DNA from: Branchiostoma floridae
Lineage: Eukaryota > Chordata > Leptocardii > Amphioxiformes > Branchiostomatidae
Direction: 5' to 3'
Length of the DNA stretch: 64,000 nucleotides
Assembly (NCBI RefSeq): GCF_000003815.2
Contig: NC_049986.1
Coordinates: forward strand, 10,154,369-10,218,368
Of this stretch, positions 1 to 10,232 are shown piece after piece. The translations under genes and the position numbers were made by a program. Each line of letters opens with the position of its first letter. Positions within the stretch are counted from its first letter, which is position 1. Under the pieces are notes generated by a model, which saw only the letters and a program-made list of their open reading frames with translations, made no database searches and was not told the origin of the DNA.

Positions 1-3000
1 AGGTCTTCCGTTTACTATGCTCTCTGCTTCACACAACAGAGTGTGTAACCCTTCGTCATCTAGTGTGTGTTTCTTCACGATTGCATTCAGCACCTGTCTT
101 ATCGTGCGTATCTGTCTCTCCCAAACTCCGCCAAAGTGCGATCCTGTGGGGGGACTGAACTTCCAGTCTATTTCCTTCTGCAATAAGGTGTCCTTAATCT
201 TTTCCTGGTTCCACATCTTTAGCTCTCTTTGCAGTTCAGCTTTGGCACCTACCAGGTTGGTCCCATTGTCTGACCACATCTCTTTTACCTGACCTCTTCG
301 TGAGATGAATCTGCGCAGAGCATTGATACAGGAGTCTGTATCCAATGAATCAGCCTTCTCTGTGTGTACGGCTCGGCTACTCATACAGGTGAACACAACG
401 CCGTAGCGTTTTACTATGCTACGCCCTCGTTTTGTCTCGATTGGCCCAAAGTAATCCACTCCTACTCTGGTGAAGGGTGGTTCATCTGGAGTAAGACGAC
501 TTGAGGGTAAGTCGGCCATTTGTTGCTTGCCTGTCTTGCCACGCAGTCGTCTGCATGTTACACACTTCTTATTTAATCTTCGAACTAAGGCATTCACTTG
601 CGGTATCCAGTACCGTTCTCTTGATTTAGAGATCACATAGTTCCGTCCCATGTGACCATGTTCTTCGTGGATGCTTCTCAATATCAGCTTTGCCACTTCT
701 GATTCTTTAGGCAGAATGACAGGGTGTTTCGCTTCCTGTGCTAGAGAGGAGTGGCTCAGTCGTCCTCTCACACGCAGTATACCCTCTTTGTCTACCATGG
801 GGTCTAACCTGTACACACAGCTGGTGGTCTTCACGAATCCCTGACTTTGCAGGGCTGCCATTTCCTCACTGTAGTGCTTACGCTGCACATGTGTTACAAT
901 TTCTGCTTCTGCTGTCTTGAGGTCTCTTGTTGAGAGTCGCTCGTTCACTGTAGTTTTGCTCCCCTGCTTATTACTCTTTTGCTTGAGTGCTTCCTTTACC
1001 TTTAAGATCCAGGCCACTGCTTTCTTGAGACGGTGCCAACTTGAATAGTGCGCTATCAGCGCATCCATGGGACTCTGCGTTTCTGCCTGTTCCAATTCAA
1101 TGGCGTTCACCTTAACTTCAGGGTCTCGTTGCGGCGGCTGTTCAAGTCCATTTGGCATCTGCGGCCATTCACTCTCTGGGCACCATAGGAAGGATGGTCC
1201 TTTTACCCATCTGTCGTTCTCCACGAACTTCTGGATGTCTTGTCCCCTCGACGCATCGTCTGCAGGGTTCCTTTTCGATTCGACATAACGCCACTGCTTC
1301 GTATCGCTGGCGTTTCTTATTGTCGTTAGCCGATTGGCCACGAATGTGTGGTACCTCGTTTGCTCGTTATTAATATATCGCAATACTGTGGTGCTGTCCG
1401 TCCAGAAGAAAGTCTTGTCTATCTTGATGTCCAACTCTCTTTGGATCATCTGGTTTACTCTCACCGCTACTACCGCCGCGTTTAGCTCCAATCTCGGTAT
1501 AGTGATAGCCTTCAATGGTGCGACGCGGGCTTTGCCCATTAGCAACGCACAGTGTACTCTGCCCTGTTGATTCGTCATACGCAGGTACGAGGCGGTTCCG
1601 TACCCCTGCTCACTCGCATCAGAGAAGTGGTGGAGCTGTACTGATGTAGTGATTCCGAAATCAACCGGTTTGACACATCTGCTTACCATGAAACTACTAC
1701 TCAACAATGGTAGTTCAGCTTCCCATTGACGCCAGACCTTGAGATCCTTATCTGGGATTTCCTCGTCCCAGTCCAACTTTGCCTTGCACAGATCTTGTAG
1801 TATCTTCTTTGGTGGCAGAAGTGCAGGAGCTACTAGCCCAAGGGGATCATAGAAGGAGCTGACTACAGACAGGATTCCTCTTCTCGTTGCTGGCTTCTCA
1901 CGCCTGACTGCACGAAAGCCGAGTGTATCTGACTGGACGTGCCACAGCATCCCTAGTGCTCGTTCTGTTGTTACAGCCGTGTGACTGTGGTCTAGATCCA
2001 TCCTCACCTCGTTTGCCCTTTCCGTCGGTGGGACACTGTCTATAACCTCAGGTTGATTGCTGACCCACTTGGTCAGTCTAAATCCTCCATCTTTACATGC
2101 TTCTCGCATGCCCTCTGCTAAGTCTCCTCCCTCTTTAACTGTGGAGGTAGATTTAAGCAAGTCGTCTACGTAGAAGTTGTTTCGGATTGCGTCCAATACT
2201 CCTTTAGCATATTGGCCCTCTCCGTCATCAGCCAACTTCTTCAACGCGAAACCAGCACAACTGGGCGATGATGTCGCGCCAAATACGTGTACTGTCATCC
2301 TATATTCTTCAGGCGGTTCGTCTAAGTTGCCTCTTGGCCACCAAAGAAATCTTTGGTAGTCCCTGTACTTCTCTGGTACTTTCACCTGTGAGAACATGGA
2401 TTCTACATCTGCCATGACACCTACAGGTTCCTGCCGGAACCGAGTCAGGACTCCCACCAAAGTGTTGTTCAGGTCTGGGCCTTGCAGCAGCTGTTGGTTT
2501 AGGGACGTTCCTGCATATTCCGCGGCGCAGTCAAACACCACTCGAATCTTCTTCTTCTGTGGGTGGTACACGCCGTGGTGTGGTATGTACCACACCGTAG
2601 CATTTTCAGTCTCATGTTGTGGTCCTTCATTCTCGTCTGGTGGTATTCTTTCTGCATATCCCTTTTCAATGATGTTCTCCATAAAGTCAGCGTAGTCCTT
2701 TTTGAAGTCTACATCCTTTGAGAGCTTTCTTTGTAAATGCTTCAACCGCTGTACGGCTAGTGGGCGGTTGTTCGGCATGGCTGGGTTGGGTCGCTTGAAC
2801 GGCAAAGGAACCTCATAGTGGTCACCCGACTTCTTGGTTTCTTCCTCGACTATTTCCATGAACCGTCTGTCTTCCATGGACATCTCTTTTTTGTCCTCCT
2901 TTGCTTCGCTGAAGTCATGATTAAAGTAACTCTCCAGCTGTGTCTCTAGGTTCTGGTCGACACTTATCCTGTTGACATTTTTGTCATCGCTGGCCCCCTT

Positions 3001-5367
3001 GAGGGGACCGTTTACGGACCATCCCAGTAATGTTCTCACTGCATAAGGTCCATCACCCTGACTGTTGATAACTTGCCAGGGCTCAACCGCCTTTGGCACG
3101 TTGTTACCGATCAATAAGCCGATTTCGGCATCTATCTCTGGCAACTCTACCTCCCTGAGGTAGGGGTAGTCCTTTAGATCTTCCGCCGAAATTATATTCT
3201 TCTTGGAAGCCGGGATCTTCTCTTGGGTATACGCTGTAGCTATAGGGATGATATTTTCCCTACCTAAGTCCGAGAATTCTAGGTCCTCTAAGACCTCGGT
3301 GTTCGCTTCTTTAGAGCAGTTGATTGTGTTCAGCGTTAACTTGACTTTCCTCCCGCTTGTTTTCAAACGTTTCTTCAGGGACTCCGTACAGAAGACAACG
3401 TCACTTCCGTTGTCAAGGAATGCATAGGTTTGAATCGTTACGTTTGTTGTCTTGCTACGTACTTTCACTGGGATTATAGAGGGTACTCCCTCCCAGTCGG
3501 AGCGTGCTATACGCCCTACTGCTGCCGTCTTCTTGGGCTGTGCCTCTACTTCGCGGTGTAGTACTGTAGGATGAGACTTCTGGCACTTCCCACAAGTAGC
3601 CCTTTGTTTGCAGTCCCTCGCCAGGTGTGTCTTCTTCAGACAACCAAAACACAGGCCTTGGCCTTTGATGTATTGCAGACGCTCATCATATGACTTGTTT
3701 GCCAACACCCTGCATTCAGTCACGTCATGGTTCCTCTTCTCACAGAAGCTGCATTTCAGTTCTTCTTGGCCCGTCGTTACTGCCAAGCTGGAGCCCTTTG
3801 CTCGGTCCCTTCGTTTGAACGGTTCCTTGGCTGACTTGTCATCAAACATGTCATTTGAAGAGATTTGCTCTTCCTGCTTGACGAAGTCCACTAGGTCCTT
3901 AAACTTGACCCTTCCTTGCCGTTGGATGTCGTGTGACTTCCTTCGCCATCTCTCCTTCAGTCGGTAAGGAAGCTTTCCAACCAATAGCGCTATGTTTGTG
4001 TAGTGATCCAGCTCTTGCAAGTATTCGTCTCCTTTCATTGCGTTTAGGCATTTTGTAAGGAAGAGACTGAACTTTCTCAAGGCAGACTTGTCATCGTGCT
4101 TGATTTCAGACCATTTTCTTGCCTCTTCAGCATATGCCCTTGATACCTTGAATGGCGTACCATACCGTTCCTTTAACAACTTCTTGGCTTCCTTGAGACC
4201 TTCTTCTGGTTGCATTAGAGCGCAGCTTGTGACCAACTCCCTTGCATCTCCTCTGGTGTACTGACCCAGATAATGCAGCTTGTCCTCCGCATCTGTTGTT
4301 TTGTCTTCAATTGCATGCCTAAATGCCTTCATGAACTGCGCGTAGTTCAAGGGATCATCTTCGAAGGGAATGATCGCTCTTGCTGGCAGGCTAGCTTGAT
4401 TGTTGTGTTCCACCATTAACTTTGTTACCTCTGCCTGCTGCTGTACTAGCCCTTGTAGGAACTTCTCTGGAGTTATCTCTTCCTCCTCATCCTTCTTCCG
4501 ATTTGGGTGGTGAGGACCCTTTCCTTGTGTCCCCACATGTATGTCGCTGGTAGGAAAACTATAACCATGCTGTGGTGGTCCCATTGTGAGCGACTTGGTA
4601 CCGTGGGGATCTTCTTGCTTAACCCTTGTCCTAGGCACCAAACTCGGAACGTCTGGATTTAGGGCAGGTAGCCGCCGCTCTTCTCGCTCTTGTTCTTGTT
4701 CCTCCAATTCTTGAAAGAACTTGATCTTAGCGTCCTCTACTGAGATTTCAGTTGTAAGCTCCAACATCCTCTTTTCCTGCTCAATCTCTAATGACCTTCT
4801 TTCCAGAGCTAGCCTCTCTTTCAAGGCTGCAGCCTTGGCCATCAACTCTATCTTCCTTACCTCTGAGTTCACCCGAGATGTCGTACTTGTGTGACTCAGG
4901 TTGGACCGCCGTCCATCTGAGCCTGCCTGTGAAACACTATCAGACGGCTTAACTGTATCATCTAGAATCAAACTTGTACCAACAGCTTGTTAGGGCTGTG
5001 CTGCATCAATCCACCTTTCTACTTCATGGTGAAAGAGGTCTGCCTCTGTCAACTTGCCAGCTAGCCACTGTCTATCGTCTTCTTCCTTTTGCTCGAGCGA
5101 CAGGGTGAGCTGGTACTCTTTGTTAGCTTCTTTAAACGCTCTAAATATCTCTTTCCATTCTGCCAACATATCCTGTACGTACCGCTTGTTGTTTGGGTCT
5201 GTCATTGACTCCCTTATGCTATTGGACTTGCTTGTGAGTCTACCCAACATGGAAGACCTGTACGCCTTCTTTCTCCTTGATTCTTCGTCTAGGAGCCATT
5301 CTGCCTTTTTTGGCTGTCGTTTTACGCCAGTATTATCTTCTGTAAGCTCATCCTCTTTGGATGCCAT
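1..5367 (-). mobile_element. BEL/Pao LTR retrotransposon gag-pol, one in-frame stop, truncated by window edge
   Basis: Read on the minus strand, one frame stays open from ATG at 5367 to the window edge except for a TAA at 4990-4992. In order it shows: an N-terminal Gag part (125 aa before the stop), a charged coiled-coil (about 4700-4870), a DUF1759-like Gag domain (about 3930-4370), three zinc knuckles (about 3560-3757; one reads CFGCLKKTHLARDC), an aspartic protease with LDNGSD (about 3398-3415), reverse transcriptase with YVDD (2161-2172), RNase H (FSDAS near 1610; TDST near 1400), an HHCC integrase zinc finger (about 546-680) and the integrase core (VDYFGP near 450, SDNGTN near 265, CEAES near 19-33). 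Protease preceding RT, RNase H and integrase in this order is typical of BEL/Pao. The stop may be read through, be a recent lesion or be a sequencing error. The C-terminus and the second LTR lie outside the window. Key motifs were checked to be in the same frame. Confidence 0.93.
4993..5367 (-). CDS. BEL/Pao Gag N-terminal segment (125 aa before the TAA)
   Basis: The start is the first ATG after the leader (minus strand, 5367). The segment is highly charged (MASKEDELTEDN start) and predicted helical, with no zinc knuckle. It ends at TAA 4990-4992, and the same frame continues directly as the rest of Gag-Pol. Such an N-terminal Gag part normally belongs to one continuous polyprotein. It is listed separately only because the stop divides the reading frame. 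Confidence 0.75.
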
Positions 5368-6225
5368 CTTGATCTCCTTTGGTTTGAGCTTTTACGGTAG
5401 AATCCAATTCCTGGCTTATTTACCACTGCAGGAGCCTGGACATCTGTTCTAGCTTAACATCTGATATGTCAATCATGTACAAAGTCCTTTTTCCTTCAAT
5501 GTCTTCCTTTAACCTTGTACACTCCTTTTGAGCTTGATTCTACGAGATCGCAGCCATACGCAATTTCTGCTTGTTGAATATCTTGCTTGACTTTGCTTGG
5601 TACTGCTTGTGTAGACACAAGTTTTTTGTTTTTTGTTTTTTGCTACTATTAGCTGTTTTACGGTAACCCGCCCGCGCGCAGAGGGTCTAGACCACCTTCT
5701 CTCTTGTGCAAGATCATCAATCAAGCAGGCATTCCAAGCTGTCAACTTGAGCGTATCACATAACTCTCTACTCAAGAAGCTCTTTGTTTCCTTGTAGAAA
5801 ACACATGCAGGCCTTGCAACAGTTCCTCAGCTTTGACAGATAAATTTCCTATGCTGTCCACAGCCCATTTGCTGTAATTCTTGGAACTGTATACAATCAC
5901 AATGACAGTTCTTCTTTTACTCGTTAGAGTCCTATAACCAGTTTTTACTGGAGTCCTATAACCAGTTTTACTGGTTCCATTCGACCATAAGTTTTACTCG
6001 ATAGAGTCCTATGGTCTCCTTTGACCAATAAGTTTTACTTGATAGAGTCCTATGCAGGTCTCCTATGACCACTAAGTTTTACTGTAAGCGCGCTGACTCT
6101 CAGCGCTTCAGCCAGGGTCGGGGTCTAGAGAATGTTTTGACTGAACTCACCTTGTCTTTGCTGAGGAGTCTTGAGAGAGGGGACGCGCACTCGCAGACTT
6201 ACGTTTTGACGGTTTAATCTAGCAG
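5368..6225 (-). other. BEL/Pao 5' leader (untranslated)
   Basis: Between the putative LTR and the Gag ATG. It holds a T-rich run (about 5622-5645) and imperfect tandem repeats about 5925-6085 built on GAGTCCTAT and TAAGTTTTACT. A strong splice-donor-like CAAG/GTGAGT lies on the minus strand near 6150. I could not identify a primer-binding site, so the LTR inner boundary is uncertain. No protein is supported here. Confidence 0.5.
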
Positions 6226-6743
6226 TGTTAGTAGTTGTACAAAGGCCGCCAACTAAACTGGAAAGTTCTGTTTTTATCCCCTTGTCCGAATCTTCTTAAG
6301 TGGGTCCCTTGTTGTGTCCTCAGTGAATTCCTGTGTCCTGTGATTCTCCTCAGTTCTTGTATATTCCAAGGTGAGCTCTTAATCGTAAAACTTAGTCTGG
6401 TCTCCCGGCTACTGGCTGACTGTCCTCTGATGCCTTCTTCTTCTTCTTCTTCTTCTTCTTCTTCTTGGAGTACACTTGTCTCCAAGCCTAAATTTCCTGG
6501 AGAAATAATCTCCAGGCCTAAGTTTCCTGGGGTTGATCTCCACCAGGCCCAATTTTCCTAGAGTTGATCTCCAGGCCTTTTCTGCCCTCTGTCTTCCTTC
6601 TGCGCGGGTGACTTCTGGGGAGTGGTGATTTGCTTCCCCCGGGGTGGTTGGCATGTGTGTTTGGCGGGAAACTTATTCAAATTGACTACCTAACCTATTT
6701 TAAGGCGGCAAGTTTAAATACAGGAATGTTGGCGCTTACAACA
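6226..6743 (-). repeat. probable 5' LTR of the BEL/Pao element
   Basis: On the minus strand the segment starts TGTTGTAAGCGCC and ends ACTACTAACA, giving TGTT...AACA inverted ends expected of an LTR. It sits directly upstream of the leader and gag. It contains a pure CTT run (about 6427-6466) and three direct repeats of a roughly 34-bp block (CCTAAGTTTCCTGG type, about 6487-6575). The partner LTR is outside the window, so the boundaries rest on end motifs only; the inner edge could lie as low as about 6138. Confidence 0.5.
6427..6466 (+). repeat. (CTT)n microsatellite inside the LTR
   Basis: About a dozen uninterrupted CTT units. The Ser-rich and Glu/Arg-rich short reading frames here are products of this simple repeat. 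Confidence 0.9.
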
Positions 6744-7100
6744 TGCACTGTCTTTTATTTCACTATCATTTCTATATTTCACTACATTTCTATATTTCAT
6801 ACTTTTGGTATTCTATCTCTGCATCAAGTGACAATTGCACACAAACGATTAATCGTAAATCGGCGCTGTGAAATCTGATTTATCTTTATTTGAATTACGT
6901 CAAACTTCGTCTTTGTTTGTAGTTTACAATAACGTGATAGCCTACTTTGTATAACACTGGATCACACCTTCAAATATGGCTGTTCTTAGCCTGGGTACCA
7001 TCCGGGTAGTAGTCTGTTCGCTTCTGAAACCCAAATACATGTATCAGAGAAGCGACTGTATATACTAGTAGTGTGTAATAAGATTCGGCCTGAGAAGTGA

Positions 7101-7102
<2 letters not shown>

Positions 7103-7165
<63 letters not shown>
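7103..7165 (+). repeat. (TA)n microsatellite
   Basis: About 30 uninterrupted TA units between ATGTATATAT and ATACATGTATG. Confidence 0.95.
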
Positions 7166-7170
<5 letters not shown>

Positions 7171-7184
7171 TATATGTTATCAAA

Positions 7185-7625
7185 GATGGAGGTCTCCGAC
7201 TTGTAAAGAATTCTTACATCACAACACAACAATGTTAAAGGCCTCCAATTATCTAAAATTGTGGGATCTTTGTGCTGACCTTCTTTCCCTTCCTTTAACA
7301 ATAAAGAGATAAGGCCTTGCTTTTGGGAATTGGACAAATAACAGTTGCTGTTCATTGGACAGTTTTTTTATTATATTGTGCAGGAAAAAAAGGCTCTATG
7401 TTTCCTGGGGATAGGGGCATTGGGGGCTCTTCAAAGGAATATAGAGAAGCATAGAATTCTGACTGTTTTTCTAAAATTTCTTGGGGATTACTGGTAAAGA
7501 CAATTCTTGTCGAAACCTCAGGGGCCCTGAACTTTGACCTCTGGCCTTGCCTAACGATGGGACTGGGATATGGACAATGAAGATTATGACTTTTTCTACC
7601 ACGTCGTTTAGTGTATGTACATGTA
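7185..7625 (-). pseudogene. L1-like non-LTR retrotransposon relic (endonuclease-RT junction)
   Basis: Two minus-strand frames together resemble the start of an L1/Tx1-type reverse transcriptase. About 7430-7500 encodes EILEKQSEFYASLYS, the linker before RT. About 7190-7330 encodes SQKQGLISLL and LDNWRPLTLL, the RT-1 region. The two parts are in different frames, so the copy is dead. A (TA)n run borders it. Family assignment rests on these two motifs. Confidence 0.65.
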
Positions 7626-7659
7626 TGCATGATTTATTTAATGTCCTAAATGTATTCAT

Positions 7660-8400
7660 GAAATGTGTTATGTATATATTTCCAGGGGCCTACACAAAGC
7701 AGTGCATGCAATGACACGAAATGGGCCAGAAACAAGTAAACATATTACCCTTGTTGCATCATACTACGCATGCTGAGTTTATGCAGTATGCACCCATCAT
7801 GGACAGCTCATCAACAATGACATTTATGTCAAAATTTGTACATCTAAACACCATGTACACAATTGCAGGCAAATATATATTTTGAATGTTTAGTGTTGCT
7901 AATGTGTTGTTAATGTGATTCCGACTTATCTATCGAATAGACAATTTGACATCAATTGCTGTACAGTCGCACGGTATTGTAAAACAATAGATCAGGCAAA
8001 ATAAAGCTGTGGTACACCTGCATTCTGTGTTGTGGCGTAGCACGACTTCCAATAGGGTCTTACTCAAATAATAGATGGGCATTTGGGATCCATATCCATA
8101 GTTTACATACATCAAAGCGCAGTTGAAGTGGGGCATATCTTATGTGCGTTGATGTGCAAATGCAATCAAGAAAATACACAGAAATAACGACGAGAAGCCT
8201 AATCCACTGCAATCCCTCGAAAAAAGATCAGAAGCAAGGTAAGCCTAGTCAGCAAATACAGCCTGTGGACTGCAGACCAATTCATGACCCAGAGAAACTG
8301 CATCTCTACACCAAGACAACAACGTAACCAGCCACCATCTTGTCAAGACCCATGGAACCGACGTCTAAGACAACTCTGCTCAGTGGTCGTATCGAGGTTA
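7660..8400. other. spacer without recognisable gene
   Basis: AT-rich sequence. Short open frames (for example 8142-8327 plus, 7930-8136 minus) show no domain, splice context or codon pattern that would support a gene. Confidence 0.5.
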
Positions 8401-8401
8401 T

Positions 8402-9103
8402 TTAGAGTCCATTCCAAGACACCATGAGGGTTTTTAGGCGATATTTATAATTAGTCTGAATTATTTTGAATAAAAGAATATCTGAGCCACAATAATTAAA
8501 TTATTTTCAAAAAATTGACTAAGAAAATACTCATTTATTTGAATTTCTTTGAATATTTTAGAAACATTTTGAAAGTAACTGTACAAAAATATCTGTATTT
8601 AGAATAATTGTGAAACCTCTCTGTGATTATTTCACATTTACAAATATTTACAAAAAATGGTAAACCTGGCAAAATGGTAAAATTAGTTTATTGCCCCCAT
8701 AAAAGTAAGCCCTATTGTTGCATCTGTATATTTTTAGATTTCACTTCTGGGCACTGGTGGATCCTTTGTGGTGGGCCATTGTTGCATGGCACCCAACCAT
8801 ACTTTGCAAGGATGTGTGAATTGCTATCTTCCCAGCCCACCGAACCATTTACAAAAAATGGTAGAAAATGGTAAATAATGGTAGAATGCTGTTATCATTA
8901 TTTAGAAACCATTAGAAGTATCCAATTCCACACCATGAATATTTCCAAAGTTTTACAGGACCAGGGAAATATTTATAAAGTTGAAACAGTGTTAAAAATA
9001 TTTCTGAAGTATCAAATGTCCTAGACATATAATTACAAAACTTTAAAATCAATTCTAAACAATGGCAACAAACATCCGCATGGTGTCTTGGAATGGACTC
9101 TAA
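8402..9103. mobile_element. non-autonomous DNA transposon with 25-bp perfect TIRs
   Basis: Positions 8402-8426 (TTAGAGTCCATTCCAAGACA...) recur as an exact reverse complement at 9079-9103. The ends could also be read as a TIR starting GAGTCC flanked by TA, as in Tc1/mariner-like elements. The interior is AT-rich (many GAATATTTT-like words) and has no transposase frame. Confidence 0.7.
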
Positions 9104-9500
9104 GTTTGAATATCTAAAATCATTTTATTTCTTGTAATAAACAACGAATCCCGACTTTAGTTGGTCTCTTAATGACTACAAACCTCATGCGTTGACCATT
9201 GAACTTTGCACGATGTCTTTAATTGCCATCAAAACATGTTGATGATTACTTTCATATCAATTCCTGTCATTCATTTTCTAAAAAGCAGTTTGGATTTGGA
9301 TTCCATCCTTTTCCACCATTGTTGTCGTGGTAACTGTTTTTAATGACGTCTTGGGGTGCTTTTGACTTGATTTGATTTGATTCATTTGGCCGTATAGAGA
9401 GAAAAACAGTCAGGGGTGCTCAACTAATCGGAAGCCCTGGCAACTGGAAAATATACAGTTAACAGTTTAAGGTGTTGTAGTACGTTCACCGATACATGCG

Positions 9501-9587
9501 GTACTGTACGCATAACTTCGTACACTAAACCGCATATACCTGCATGCGGTATATGCGGTTTAGTGTACGAAGTTATGCGTACAGTAC
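9501..9587. repeat. perfect inverted repeat: 40-bp arms, 7-nt loop
   Basis: Arms 9501-9540 and 9548-9587 are exact reverse complements. The loop is TGCATGC (9541-9547). A transcript from either strand would form a 40-bp uninterrupted stem. Confidence 0.95.
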
Positions 9588-9816
9588 AAAACAAAACTTT
9601 AGATAGTGTTTATTTGCTAGCCTAACAAGCGTGTTGTCTGTGGTACTATATGTGATACAATGTCCATGCAATATTACAAGACCATATATGCAAGCTACTC
9701 CAGATGCTTATTACATCGGACTGTTCTTTTCTTCCATCCCCAAAACATAGTTGCAGCATTCCTCTCTCACTTTGGTCCCATTTGGAAAAGGGGCCCTGTC
9801 CGGCAATTCCATAGCA

Positions 9817-9978
9817 AATAATTACTCGAGCAACTAGATATGGTTTTAAAAACGGTCAGAAGTTTTAGGTAACGGATGTTCGTCAGCGTCACTGACGAAA
9901 GATAACGCACAGATGTTATCTGAAACGTCTGACCGTTTTCTAAAAAATCATATCCAGTTGCTTGAGTAATTGCAATTT
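9817..9978. repeat. foldback element, related to Penelope-type 3' end
   Basis: Left arm (about 9817-9867, ATTACTCGAGCAACTAGATA) and right arm (about 9921-9978, CATATCCAGTTGCTTGAGTA) are imperfect inverted copies around a central CGTCAGCG/TGACG hairpin. The right-arm sequence recurs near 46655-46690, just after a GIY-YIG-coding relic, which suggests a Penelope-like origin. It ends just upstream of the A1 first exon. Confidence 0.6.
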
Positions 9979-9984
9979 GGTGAA

Positions 9985-10055
9985 GTGCGTCATATGCAAA
10001 GTGAGTCACGTGACACGCTTGTACAGTTTGAGCCAATCGTAACTCTAAAAAGAAT
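9985..10055 (+). promoter_or_regulatory. conserved upstream block of A1 exon 1 (E-box + CCAAT)
   Basis: GAGTCACGTGA (E-box CACGTG) is followed about 20 bases on by AGCCAATCGTAACTCT (CCAAT box). The same two motifs in the same order and similar spacing occur at 47283-47345 on the minus strand, upstream of a duplicate first exon. Conservation between the copies, with diverged sequence in between, suggests a promoter. No TATA box is clear. Confidence 0.55.
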
Positions 10056-10177
10056 TACCTGCAAATTTGCTTCCGTTGCCACCGGTAAAAGAGTCCAGTT
10101 TCATCCTCTGTATCTGTTCGGACAACTCCTCTCTGAGTTTCCTGCGCGGCTGGCCGGGAAAAAACGGCGGATCGGGG

Positions 10178-10232
10178 ATGGGACGCCGCCGCCGCCACTC
10201 GGCCGCCATCTTGTTGCTGTATTATGTACAAG
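10178..10232 (+). CDS. A1 exon 1: 55-bp signal-peptide exon
   Basis: ATG opens MGRRRRHSAAILLLYYVQ and ends CAAG/GTAAGG. The leftover G joins CT GTG from the acceptor at 13888-13889 to give an Ala codon. Length, phase and peptide match 24882-24936, 47086-47140 and 52370-52424. The intronic bases after the donor are also similar to those after the 47-kb copy, so the exon was duplicated together with its flanks. Confidence 0.75.

Noticed and set aside
17-3967. Plus-strand frames over the retrotransposon
   Set aside because: Antisense shadows; zinc knuckles, protease, RT, RNase H and integrase motifs are all on the minus strand.
6228-6654. Glu- and Arg-rich proteins at the CTT run
   Set aside because: Translations of a microsatellite inside an LTR.
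9512-9576. loxP-like 13-mers (ATAACTTCGTACA and its inverse) in the 40-bp hairpin
   Set aside because: Each matches 12 of 13 loxP arm bases, but they are 39 bases apart instead of 8 and arise from one inverted repeat. No recombinase context. Treated as coincidence, with vector contamination unlikely because no other vector sequence is near.
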